Shown here: positions 1-6,942 of the stretch, one piece after another
Position numbering within the stretch: position 1 is the stretch's first letter
Layout: each line of letters starts with the position of its first letter
NCBI GenBank assembly: GCA_002425705.1
Contig: DIMT01000022.1
Coordinates: 46,570-63,740, forward strand
Source of the DNA: Firmicutes bacterium UBA5559
GTDB taxonomy: Bacteria; Bacillota; Clostridia; Peptostreptococcales; Anaerovoracaceae
Length of the DNA stretch: 17,171 nt
Reading direction: 5' to 3'
The notes under the pieces: generated by a model
Database searches by the model: none
What the model was told of the DNA's origin: nothing
Seen by the model: only the letters and a program-made list of their open reading frames with translations
Translations under genes and position numbers: made by a program

Positions 1-624
1 GGATCCGGCGGTTGCCATCCCGGGATTCCCCGTTTCATTAACCTGGAAAAGATGTCCGTCATAGACCACCGTTTGATGGCCCTTCAGGACGATTACAGCT
101 CCGGTTGCCTCATAGAGCCTTCGGGCTGCGTCCTTTCTTTCCTCTGGGAGGATTTTATCATCCGGTTCCATCCCCAGCAGTTTTTTAGCTTCCCCCGGGT
201 GGGGTGTCAGGATCAGCCGGGCTCTCGTTTGACTCAGCCATCGGATCCGGTCTCCACCGGCAATGAGGTTGAGGCCATCCGCATCCAGCAAAATTTTCTT
301 ATCATATTCTTTCAGGACCCATTCCAGCAATTGAAGTTCCGGGGAATCCAGACCGATACCCGGACCAAAAATAATCCCGTCATAGGATTGAAGATCCGTG
401 GGGTTTTGTATCCTGGTCACGCAAATGGCCTCCGGTACAGAAATCTGTACCACCGGAAAAAGAATCTCCGGAAGGGATACTTTCACCAGGCCGGCTCCTG
501 AACGGTAAGCTCCCGTGGCACACAAAACAGCAGCCCCGGCCATACCAGGGCTGCCGGCAATAATTAACAGTTTACCATAATCTCCCTTGTGAGAGTCTTC
601 TTTTCGAGTTCGGAGCTTGTCCAT
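1..624 (-). CDS. nnrD: ADP-dependent NAD(P)H-hydrate dehydratase (NnrD), C-terminus cut by window edge
   Basis: An open frame of 208 codons reads off the left edge of the window. The protein belongs to the YjeF C-terminal (ribokinase-like) family, which uses ADP to dehydrate damaged S-NAD(P)HX back to NAD(P)H in the cytoplasm. Visible family blocks are HKGDYGKLLIIAGS near residue 12, GMAGAAVL, YRSGAGLVKV, FGPGIG, LLDADGLNLIA, TPHPGEAKKL, VLKGHQTVV and NETGNPGMATAGS at the very edge. The catalytic GD that normally follows lies just outside. There is no N-terminal epimerase (NnrE) domain, so this is a stand-alone dehydratase, as in Bacillus YxkO. The ATG at 624 lies one base after the mgtE stop codon, which suggests translational coupling; the nearest purine-rich stretch is a weak GGGG about 8 bases upstream. 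Family assignment is confident; the lack of an epimerase partner is only known for this window. Confidence 0.9.
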   Translation of the reverse strand, partial: MDKLRTRKEDSHKGDYGKLLIIAGSPGMAGAAVLCATGAYRSGAGLVKVSLPEILFPVVQISVPEAICVTRIQNPTDLQSYDGIIFGPGIGLDSPELQLLEWVLKEYDKKILLDADGLNLIAGGDRIRWLSQTRARLILTPHPGEAKKLLGMEPDDKILPEERKDAARRLYEATGAVIVLKGHQTVVYDGHLFQVNETGNPGMATAGS

Positions 625-625
625 A

Positions 626-2026
626 TCACAACCCCAGAATCAAGGATGCCATCAAGAAATAAGTTACGACGGAAACCATATCCGTCAGAGAAGCTATTAA
701 AGGACTGGCCATCAGAGCCGGGTCAATGCCAAACTTCTTGGCAGCCATAGGAAGAAGACAGCCGATACTTTTTGCCGCCATGACGATGATCAGCATCGAT
801 AAACAGACTACTAATGCCACCCAGGGGCCCTGACCGTCCAGCCACCAGATTCTGGCAAAATTCAGGCTGCTTAATATCAGTCCGATAATTAGGCTGACCC
901 GGATTTCTTTCCAAAGCACCTTTCCTGCATCCCGAAGCTCAACATCACCCAGGGCCATTCCCCGGATAACCAGAACCGCAGATTGGGAACCGGAATTACC
1001 CCCAGTACCCATCAGCATAGGCATATAGGCAACAAGGGATATAACCTTTGATAAAACATCTTCAAAGCCAGCGATGATGCCACCGGTTACCACATAAGAC
1101 AACATGAGGATGAAGAGCCATGGCAATCGGTTCTTAACATGCTTCCAGACGCTGATATCCAAATATTCGGCATCGCCGGTGTCAATGACTCCCGCCATTC
1201 GTTCGAAGTCCTCGGTGGTCTCCTCTTCAATAACATCCAGGATATCGTCTACCGTGATGATGCCCACCAGTCTGAATTCATTATCAACAACCGGAATGGC
1301 CAGAAAACCGTAACGCTTAAAAGCATCGGAAACCACTTCCTGGTCGTCGTGAACATTGACCGACACAAAGTCTTCGTGCATCAGATCCCGTATCAGGGCA
1401 TCAGACTCAGAAATCACCAGGGTACGAAGGGAGATGATCCCTTGAAGCTTGCGGCCCTTTTCCTTGACATAGCAGGTGTAGATGGTTTCACTGTCCATCC
1501 CTTCCTTTTTTATATAGGAAAGAGCCTGCTCCACCGTCATATCCCGATTGAGGCTGATATAATAGGGGGTCATCAGGCTTCCAGCACTGCCGTCCGGATA
1601 GTTCAGGAATGTATTGATGAGTTTTCGTTCTTCCTTGGAGGTCTTTTCCAGAATCTTATCCACCAGGTTGGCCGGCAGTTCTTCCAAAACGTCGATCATA
1701 TCGTCGAAATCCAGTTCATCCATGATGTACTTGATTTCCTTATCGGTGATGACGTTGATAAGGGCAACCTGATCCTCCGCCGGCAGATAGGAAAAGACTT
1801 CCACCGACACATCCTTGGGCAGTGTCCGGAAAATAATCACCGTCTTTTCTATGCCGAGCTCTTCCAGGATCTCTTCCAGTATCTCTGCGATGTCAACCTC
1901 ATTGTTTTTCAGAAGCTCGTCCCGTGCTGCCACATATTTTTTTGCATTAAGGAGATCGATGATGTTTTCCACTATTTCAGCAAAGCTTTCCGTAAATCGC
2001 TTTTCAAAGTTTCTTTCTGTATCCAT
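626..2026 (-). CDS. mgtE: Magnesium transporter MgtE
   Basis: MgtE is a homodimeric Mg2+ channel of the cytoplasmic membrane, gated by its own cytosolic Mg2+-sensing domains. The chosen start gives 466 residues, close to the usual 450. An acidic MgtE N domain covers roughly residues 25-125 and a CBS pair roughly 130-255 (blocks SLMTPYYISL, GIISLRTLV, AIPVVDN, LVGIITVDDILDVI). A C-terminal membrane domain of about five helices runs from about residue 285 and contains the signature block MGTGGNSGSQSA and, near the end, DPALMASPLIASLTD. A longer frame starts at 2044, but the AGGAGG there lies inside its first codons and is 7 bases from the ATG at 2026, so 2026 is preferred. The gene has its own promoter and a leader of about 50 bases, too short for a ykoK/M-box Mg2+ riboswitch. 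nnrD follows one base after its stop. Confidence 0.95.
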   Translation of the reverse strand: MDTERNFEKRFTESFAEIVENIIDLLNAKKYVAARDELLKNNEVDIAEILEEILEELGIEKTVIIFRTLPKDVSVEVFSYLPAEDQVALINVITDKEIKYIMDELDFDDMIDVLEELPANLVDKILEKTSKEERKLINTFLNYPDGSAGSLMTPYYISLNRDMTVEQALSYIKKEGMDSETIYTCYVKEKGRKLQGIISLRTLVISESDALIRDLMHEDFVSVNVHDDQEVVSDAFKRYGFLAIPVVDNEFRLVGIITVDDILDVIEEETTEDFERMAGVIDTGDAEYLDISVWKHVKNRLPWLFILMLSYVVTGGIIAGFEDVLSKVISLVAYMPMLMGTGGNSGSQSAVLVIRGMALGDVELRDAGKVLWKEIRVSLIIGLILSSLNFARIWWLDGQGPWVALVVCLSMLIIVMAAKSIGCLLPMAAKKFGIDPALMASPLIASLTDMVSVVTYFLMASLILGL

Positions 2027-2050
2027 CCTTCTCCCTCCTTCCACTATTTT

Positions 2051-2063
2051 ATAGAATTTCTAT
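2051..2063. repeat. 13-base palindrome in the mgtE leader
   Basis: The sequence ATAGAA-t-TTCTAT is a perfect 6+6 inverted repeat around one base. It lies about 13-25 bases downstream of the predicted mgtE transcription start and upstream of the ribosome binding site. It could be an operator half-site pair or a chance AT-rich palindrome; no regulator is identifiable. Confidence 0.35.
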
Positions 2064-2082
2064 TTTTTCGTAACACCGTATT

Positions 2083-2111
2083 ATTATAACCTGATTTCCC
2101 CCTTTTTTCAA
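2083..2111 (-). promoter_or_regulatory. SigA-type promoter of mgtE-nnrD
   Basis: On the minus strand a -35 box TTGAAA (2111-2106) and a consensus -10 box TATAAT (2088-2083) are separated by 17 bases. The predicted start of transcription is near 2076, giving a leader of about 50 bases before the mgtE ATG at 2026. It lies in the 101-base gap after the glycosyltransferase gene, so mgtE-nnrD can be transcribed independently of it. Confidence 0.8.
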
Positions 2112-2127
2112 GCAAAAGGGACTGGCC

Positions 2128-3291
2128 TCAGCCGTTCTGACGATGGGACGCAACAACCCGATTATAGAGGGCTTCAACCTGATTGCCAAAGGCCTCTACC
2201 GAATAGGATCGGGCTTTTATCATGGCTTTTTCCTGAAATTCTTTCAGTTTTTTCCGGTCCTGCAATAAACCCAGCAGCTGCTCTTCAAAATCATCCTGGC
2301 CGACAAAGGTATAGCCGTTGGAACCTTCATCCACCACTCCTTTCAAACACTCATCCTGCTTGACAACCAGGGGAAGACCGCTGGCCATGGCTTCGATATA
2401 GGTGAGTCCCTGGGTCTCACTGGTGGAAGCGCTGATGAATAGTTCTCCCAGATGATAATAGCTGCTGATTTTCTCTGGTGAAACCATTCCGGTGAAACGA
2501 ACATGATCTTCCAGCCCCAGCTCCCGGACCCTGGCTTCCAGCTCAGCCCTGGCCGGGCCGTCTCCCACAATCAGGAAGATGATGTTTTCGCCTCTGTCAA
2601 AAATCGGTTTCAGCTTTTCCAGCAATTCATGGATATTTTTTTCTCTGCCCAGTCGTCCTACGGTAAGAACTACCTGATCCGAAGGTTCGATTCCCCAGTT
2701 TTTTCTCATAGCAGACCGTTCTTCCGGCTCCAGGTTCTTTTCGAAACGTTCCAGCTTGATTCCGGTTGGAATTTCCACGATGGCTCTCCGTACTCCATAG
2801 GATTTCAGAACACCCATGACTTTATTGGTGGGTACGATAACCTCCTCTGCACGGGAAAGGACAAATCGTGTCATCATCACCACTGCTTTCTTTCCGATTC
2901 TGCGACTGGGGAACAGGTAATGGGTATAATCCTCATACAGGGTATGATAGGTATGGACCATAGGCGCCTGAGTTCTTCCCGCAATGAACCGGGCATGAAT
3001 ATAGGTGGTGAATTCAGTATGGGTATGGATGATATCCGGTTTCCATCGAATCAATTCCCGGACATAGGGGTGGATGGGTTTGGCCGTCATCCGGGTCTTG
3101 GGGTAAATCATCACCGGAAGGGATCCAATAAAATAAATATTTCCCTCGATTCGGGATGACCGGTTTTCAGAAAGGGTAAGGATTCGGACATCATGGCCCT
3201 TTGCCTTCAATTGTTCATACAAGTTCTGAACGGACACAACGACTCCATTGATCATCGGTGCGTATACATCAGTTGCAAGCAATATTTTCAT
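2128..3291 (-). CDS. GT4-family glycosyltransferase, probably diacylglycerol glucosyltransferase
   Basis: This 387-residue GT-B protein is a retaining glycosyltransferase of family GT4. The N-terminal Rossmann half opens with MKILLATDVYAPMINGVVVS, where the glycine-rich NGV loop is typical, followed by IIHTHTEF and HTYHTLYEDY. The C-terminal half holds the nucleotide-sugar site: VGRLGREKNI near residue 211, IVGDGP near 241, and the EX7E pair E292/E300. The HTYHTLYEDY block and overall layout resemble bacterial 1,2-diacylglycerol 3-alpha-glucosyltransferases, which glycosylate membrane lipid on the cytoplasmic face. I see no transmembrane helix; binding would be through amphipathic surfaces. 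The lipid acceptor is an inference from resemblance; a mannosyl- or phosphatidylinositol-type acceptor is possible. A GAGG 7 bases before the ATG and a clear promoter support the start. It appears to be a single-gene unit, reading away from trxA. Confidence 0.85.
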   Translation of the reverse strand: MKILLATDVYAPMINGVVVSVQNLYEQLKAKGHDVRILTLSENRSSRIEGNIYFIGSLPVMIYPKTRMTAKPIHPYVRELIRWKPDIIHTHTEFTTYIHARFIAGRTQAPMVHTYHTLYEDYTHYLFPSRRIGKKAVVMMTRFVLSRAEEVIVPTNKVMGVLKSYGVRRAIVEIPTGIKLERFEKNLEPEERSAMRKNWGIEPSDQVVLTVGRLGREKNIHELLEKLKPIFDRGENIIFLIVGDGPARAELEARVRELGLEDHVRFTGMVSPEKISSYYHLGELFISASTSETQGLTYIEAMASGLPLVVKQDECLKGVVDEGSNGYTFVGQDDFEEQLLGLLQDRKKLKEFQEKAMIKARSYSVEAFGNQVEALYNRVVASHRQNG

Positions 3292-3327
3292 TGGAATACC
3301 TCATGTTCCGATAAAATAACGTATCTC

Positions 3328-3356
3328 ATTGTATCACCCGGAGGAAAAATTATCAA
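3328..3356 (-). promoter_or_regulatory. SigA-type promoter of the GT4 glycosyltransferase gene
   Basis: On the minus strand TTGATA (3356-3351) and TACAAT (3333-3328) are separated by 17 bases. Predicted transcription starts near 3321, leaving about 30 bases of leader before the ATG at 3291. Confidence 0.75.
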
Positions 3357-3375
3357 TATTTTGTGATAAAGTCAC

Positions 3376-3403
3376 TTACTGCCGGGGTATAAATCGATAT
3401 ATT
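3376..3403 (+). promoter_or_regulatory. Possible promoter of trxA-ccdA-resA
   Basis: The best candidate on the plus strand is TTACTG (3376-3381), a 16-base spacer and TATATT (3398-3403). It is weak compared with the other promoters in the window. The -10 sits in an AT-rich inverted repeat GATAT-ATTA-ATATC (3396-3409), which could be an operator. Divergent placement against the glycosyltransferase promoter means a promoter must exist in this 167-base gap, but the exact boxes are uncertain. Confidence 0.35.
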
Positions 3404-3458
3404 AATATCATAGTCAATCGTTAGAGAAACAATAAGATAGAAAGGTTCAGGTAACAAT

Positions 3459-3770
3459 ATGTCAATCAAAGTAACAAAGGATAATTTCGAAAGCGAAGTA
3501 GTGCAGTCCAGTGTTCCCGTTCTGATCGATTTCTGGGCAGCCTGGTGCGGACCCTGTAAGACCATCGGTCCTCGTGTGGACGAGCTTGCCGTGGAAGTTG
3601 GTGACAAAGCCAAAATCTGCAAAGTCAATGTGGATGAAGAAATGGCCCTGGCCCAGAAATTCGGAATCATGTCCATCCCCACCCTGGTCATCTTCAAAGA
3701 TGGAAAAGAAGCAAACCGGGTTGTGGGTGTACGAAGCAAGGATGAATTAAGAGGGCTTCTGGGGGTATAA
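3459..3770 (+). CDS. trxA: Thioredoxin
   Basis: A full-length classical thioredoxin of 103 residues. The active site WCGPC has its two cysteines at residues 30 and 33, preceded by the usual DFWAAW, and the cis-proline loop SIPT has Pro74. It reduces protein disulfides in the cytoplasm and would normally be recharged by thioredoxin reductase, which is not in this window. The start is supported by a CAGGT stretch about 8 bases upstream and by alignment of the first strand with the family. The ccdA gene begins 18 bases after the stop, so this thioredoxin is probably the cytoplasmic electron donor to CcdA rather than, or as well as, a general thioredoxin. Confidence 0.96.
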   Translation: MSIKVTKDNFESEVVQSSVPVLIDFWAAWCGPCKTIGPRVDELAVEVGDKAKICKVNVDEEMALAQKFGIMSIPTLVIFKDGKEANRVVGVRSKDELRGLLGV

Positions 3771-3788
3771 TCCCGGAGTTAATCGAAT

Positions 3789-4436
3789 ATGCAATATGCG
3801 ATTGTTTTTTTAGAGGGGATAATAACATTTATATCCCCTTGTTTATTACCCATGCTCCCTCTGTATCTTTCCTATTTTGCCGGGAATGATCCCGGGGGCA
3901 CCAGCAGGAAGACCCTGAATAACGCTCTGAGCTTTGTAGCAGGATTTACCATCATCTTTATGATTCTGGGAGCCTTTGCCGGATCCATCGGTCAGTTTCT
4001 GATTCGGTATAGCGGCTGGATCAACGGAATCGGCGGATTTATCGTAATTCTGCTGGGCCTTGGTTTTTTAGGGTTGATTCGGATTCCCTTTTTCAATCCC
4101 GGAGGAAAAGCCCATTTATCCCCCCAGGGTCTGAACGTCCGAAAATCCCTGCTCTTCGGCATGGTCTTCTCCATTACCTGGACGCCCTGTATCGGAGCAT
4201 TCCTGGGTTCTGCCCTGATCTTAGCTTCCCGGCAGGGTTCTGTCCTTCAGGGTATGCTGATGCTCTTCCTTTTTGCCATGGGTCTTGCCCTGCCGCTGAT
4301 TGCCAGTGCTCTGCTGATCAACAGTCTGAAGAGTACCTTTGACTTTTTGAAAAGACACGCCACAGCTGTCAGCCGGGCTTCCGGCCTGTTGCTGATTATC
4401 ATGGGTCTGCTGCTGATGTCCGGCAGACTGATATAA
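3789..4436 (+). CDS. ccdA: Cytochrome c biogenesis / thiol-electron transporter CcdA
   Basis: A 215-residue membrane protein with six predicted helices, of the CcdA/DsbD-core family. It passes reducing equivalents from cytoplasmic thioredoxin across the membrane to extracytoplasmic thioredoxin-like proteins. The two redox cysteines are visible: Cys18 in SPCLLPMLP of helix 1 and Cys134 in WTPCIG of helix 4. A GGAG lies 10 bases before the ATG. The gene sits between trxA (18-base gap) and a membrane-anchored TlpA/ResA-like protein (16-base gap), so donor and acceptor are encoded on either side. No cytochrome c synthesis gene (resB, resC or ccm) is present in the window, so a role other than cytochrome maturation is possible. 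Confidence 0.93.
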   Translation: MQYAIVFLEGIITFISPCLLPMLPLYLSYFAGNDPGGTSRKTLNNALSFVAGFTIIFMILGAFAGSIGQFLIRYSGWINGIGGFIVILLGLGFLGLIRIPFFNPGGKAHLSPQGLNVRKSLLFGMVFSITWTPCIGAFLGSALILASRQGSVLQGMLMLFLFAMGLALPLIASALLINSLKSTFDFLKRHATAVSRASGLLLIIMGLLLMSGRLI

Positions 4437-4452
4437 GGAGATGGATATCATT

Positions 4453-4995
4453 ATGAGCAATAAAAAAAGAACCCTTCTCAGCATTATGGTCCTGGTGTTA
4501 TTTCTGGCAGGCGCCTATCTGCTTTATGGATACTTGCAGGATCAGCAGGAGCCTGGATCATCAAACAATACGGGAGAATCCATCATGGCTCAGGATTTTG
4601 AGGTTCTGGATCAAGAAGGCAACACGGTCCGTCTTTCCGATTATTTCGGCAAACCCATTGTTCTGAATTTTTGGGCCAGCTGGTGCCCACCCTGTGTTGC
4701 TGAGATGCCTTTTTTCCAGAATGCCTATGAAACTCTTGGGGATCGGGTGGTCTTCCTGATGGTCAACGAAACCGACGGAAACCGGGAAACTATAGAAAAG
4801 GCTGAGGCTTTTCTAGAGCAAGAAGGTCTGGCCCTGCCAGTCTATTTTGACACGAAGCTGGAAGCTGGCTACGTCTACAATGTTACTGGTATCCCTGTCA
4901 CCTATTTCATCGACACGGAAGGAGTGATTCGCTCTTTCGAGCGAGGATCCCTGACAGAAAAGAAATTGCTGGAGAACATCAATATTATCTTGTAA
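4453..4995 (+). CDS. Membrane-anchored TlpA/ResA-like thiol-disulfide oxidoreductase
   Basis: A 180-residue protein with an N-terminal signal anchor (about residues 8-28, no lipobox cysteine) followed by a thioredoxin-fold domain facing the outside. The active site WCPPC has Cys78 and Cys81 in NFWASWCPPC, the form typical of ResA/TlpA reductases. A GIPVTYFID block supplies the cis-proline near the C-terminus. A longer frame begins at 4441, but its ATG abuts the TAAGGAG element that carries the ccdA stop codon, leaving no spacing; the ATG at 4453 lies 12 bases beyond it and is preferred. It is the expected acceptor of electrons from CcdA. ResA proteins reduce apocytochrome c and StoA acts in spore cortex formation; which applies here cannot be told from sequence. 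The terminator begins within its stop codon. Confidence 0.88.
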   Translation: MSNKKRTLLSIMVLVLFLAGAYLLYGYLQDQQEPGSSNNTGESIMAQDFEVLDQEGNTVRLSDYFGKPIVLNFWASWCPPCVAEMPFFQNAYETLGDRVVFLMVNETDGNRETIEKAEAFLEQEGLALPVYFDTKLEAGYVYNVTGIPVTYFIDTEGVIRSFERGSLTEKKLLENINIIL

Positions 4996-5035
4996 AGAAA
5001 CCCCCGGCCTCCTGAAGGAAGCCGGCGGTTTCTTT
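4994..5035. terminator. Bidirectional rho-independent terminator
   Basis: A long hairpin has outer arms AAAGAAACC and GGTTTCTTT (9 pairs), one C-C mismatch, then CCGGC with GCCGG, and a further TCC/GGA pairing around a TGAA loop. The outer arms give an A-rich entry and U-rich exit in both directions. It therefore serves the trxA-ccdA-resA operon on the plus strand and the valS-to-arginase operon on the minus strand, which converge here. Confidence 0.88.
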
Positions 5036-5058
5036 ACTCATTCATTGAACCGATCCTG

Positions 5059-5967
5059 TTAGATCAGCCATTCGCCAAGAAGGGATCCGGAAAGGGCCAC
5101 TGCTGCTTCAGCAGTCCTATTGCCATGATCCAGCAGCGGATTGACTTCTACGAATTCCACACTGACCAGCTTATCTGATTTGGCTATCATTTCCAGTGCA
5201 TAGTGAGTTTCCCGATAGCCCATACCGCCAGGAACTTTGGTGCCGGTACCCGGAGCGATTTCCGGATCCATGGCATCCATGTCGAAGCTGACGTGGATGC
5301 CGTCAGTCCCTTCCCCGGCAATCCGGATGGCTTCCTCCATGACCTTTTTGATTCCCATATCATCGATTTCATACATGGTGAATACTTTAATTCCCTGTTC
5401 TTTCATGGCTTTCCGCTCTTCCGGATCCAGATCCCGAGATCCCACATAAACGATGTTCTCCCGCTTCAAGAACTCCCCGTTTCCAATGGAAGTCAGTTCC
5501 TCGGGCCCGATGCCCATCAGGACGGAAACCGGCATTCCATGAATATTGCCGGAGGGGGATGTATCATTGGTATTGATGTCTCCATGGGCGTCAAACCAGA
5601 TTACTCCCAGGTTCTTCTTTTTCTGAAGGACCCCAAAGATGCTGCCTATGGCAATGCTGTGGTCACCCCCAAGGACGACCGGAATCTTTCCTTCCTCCAT
5701 GGCTTTGGTTACTTCTTGGCACAGTGCCCGGTTGACCCGGACGATTTCATTCAGATTTTTCAGATTGGAACCTTCCAAAGTCTCTGCTTTTCTGCGGTCC
5801 GCCGAAATATCTCCCCGGTCATCCACCTGATAACCGATGTTTTCCAATCTTCTTTTGATTCCGGCGATTCGGATGGCTTCCGGACCCAGGTTGCTGCCCC
5901 TGGTTCCGGCACCCAGGTCCATGGGAACTCCGATTAAGGCAATCTGATTGTTGATATCTGGTTTCAT
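5059..5967 (-). CDS. rocF: Arginase
   Basis: A 302-residue ureohydrolase of the usual bacterial arginase length; it hydrolyses arginine to ornithine and urea in the cytoplasm using two Mn2+. All metal ligands are visible: His103 in GGDHS, Asp126/His128/Asp130 in DAHGD, and Asp229/Asp231 in SFDMDAMDP. The N-terminal GVPMDLGAGTRG and especially SGNIHGMP (residues 139-146), the loop that reads the amino-acid end of arginine, favour arginase over agmatinase or formimidoylglutamase. An AAGGAG lies 8 bases before the ATG. It starts 48 bases after the lipid-kinase stop with no promoter or terminator that I can see between, so it is probably the last gene of the valS operon. Its stop is followed by the bidirectional terminator. 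Confidence 0.9.
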   Translation of the reverse strand: MKPDINNQIALIGVPMDLGAGTRGSNLGPEAIRIAGIKRRLENIGYQVDDRGDISADRRKAETLEGSNLKNLNEIVRVNRALCQEVTKAMEEGKIPVVLGGDHSIAIGSIFGVLQKKKNLGVIWFDAHGDINTNDTSPSGNIHGMPVSVLMGIGPEELTSIGNGEFLKRENIVYVGSRDLDPEERKAMKEQGIKVFTMYEIDDMGIKKVMEEAIRIAGEGTDGIHVSFDMDAMDPEIAPGTGTKVPGGMGYRETHYALEMIAKSDKLVSVEFVEVNPLLDHGNRTAEAAVALSGSLLGEWLI

Positions 5968-6015
5968 ACGCTTTTCTCCTTCCAGTGAAAAGGTCCGTTG
6001 AAAAAGTTTATCCCC

Positions 6016-6942
6016 TTACCAGGTGGTTCCCTTCTGGTCCTTATCCCTGGTAAAGATTTTAAGTTTATTGGGCAGAAGAGAGTAGGATATGGGCAGATCG
6101 TCACCCTTTTCCCCGTCTATATCCGTACCCACATGCTGAGGGGATTCCACCTGCAGTCGATTGGTTCTGAAATAAATGATATGCTTGTTCTTTTCGTGAT
6201 TGCCCTGCAAAACGTTGATGAGCAGCGGCAGGAAATCCGTAAGTGGCATTTCCCGGAATACGATGACATCAAAAAGACCATCGTTGATTTCTGCACTGGG
6301 AGAAAGTCGTTTGAACCCTCCGGCTGACCGACCGTTCATGATCAGCATGAAATACATTTGCTCTTCGCCGGAGAATTCCTCGCTGGTAATGCGGACCGGA
6401 ATAGGCTTCAGATTTGGAACCTCGATGATTCCACGTATATAATAGGACAGAACCCCCAGAATGCTCTTGAGATTAGGATCCGTTTTCTGGCTCACATCCA
6501 CCATGGTACCCATGGCTGCCACATTCAGAAAATACTTCTCATTGGCCTTTCCCAGGTCGCTGTAGGTAAAGTTACTTCCCAGGGCGATGTCGATCATGCT
6601 GTTGATTTCCAGGGGAAGATCCAGATAATAGGCAAAGTCGTTAGCCGTTCCCGCAGGAAAGATAGCTAAAGGCAGATTAATGCTATTCCGCATCATGGCA
6701 TTGACACAAATATTGATGGTGCCGTCTCCGCCGGCAGCAATCACCTGACGGTACTCAGACTGGTCGATGGTTCGGAATACTATGTCCAGCATCTCTGCCC
6801 GACCGGCCCGAATCGGGATCACCACTAATTTTTTCTGCTGGAAACGTTCGATGATCAGGTCCAGATTGTTCTTGAACAATCCGTTTCCTGCATTTGGATT
6901 ATAAAAAAGCAATACTTTTTTTCGTTCATTTCCCGATCCCAT
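6016..6942 (-). CDS. Diacylglycerol kinase-family lipid kinase (DagK/YegS/BmrU type)
   Basis: A 308-residue soluble lipid kinase of the DAGK catalytic-domain family. The phosphate-binding motif GGDGT is at residues 71-75 after LLFYNPNAG near the N-terminus, and FPAGTANDFA (about 95-104) is the typical second nucleotide-site block. Further C-terminal blocks such as MNGRSAGGFKRLSPSAEINDGLFDV are shared with YegS and BmrU. DagK-type members recycle diacylglycerol to phosphatidic acid at the membrane, YegS-type members accept other lipids, so the substrate is left open. The ATG lies inside the end of folC, a 17-base overlap in another frame; an AAGGGGG stretch lies 10 bases upstream within folC. 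Overlap and strand place it in the valS-folC operon. Confidence 0.87.
   Translation of the reverse strand: MGSGNERKKVLLFYNPNAGNGLFKNNLDLIIERFQQKKLVVIPIRAGRAEMLDIVFRTIDQSEYRQVIAAGGDGTINICVNAMMRNSINLPLAIFPAGTANDFAYYLDLPLEINSMIDIALGSNFTYSDLGKANEKYFLNVAAMGTMVDVSQKTDPNLKSILGVLSYYIRGIIEVPNLKPIPVRITSEEFSGEEQMYFMLIMNGRSAGGFKRLSPSAEINDGLFDVIVFREMPLTDFLPLLINVLQGNHEKNKHIIYFRTNRLQVESPQHVGTDIDGEKGDDLPISYSLLPNKLKIFTRDKDQKGTTW

Noticed and set aside
1139..2089. Plus-strand open frame of 316 codons opposite mgtE
   Set aside because: Antisense to clear MgtE domains, no recognisable protein features, and it ends across the mgtE promoter.
2101..2120. CCCTTTT/AAAAGGG inverted repeat after the glycosyltransferase gene as a terminator
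   Set aside because: No U-tract follows on either strand, and it coincides with the mgtE -35 region.
5968..6015. Hairpin CTTTTC/GAAAAG around the arginase ribosome binding site as a thermosensor or attenuator
   Set aside because: Only six weak pairs with a ten-base loop; expected by chance in AT-rich leader sequence.
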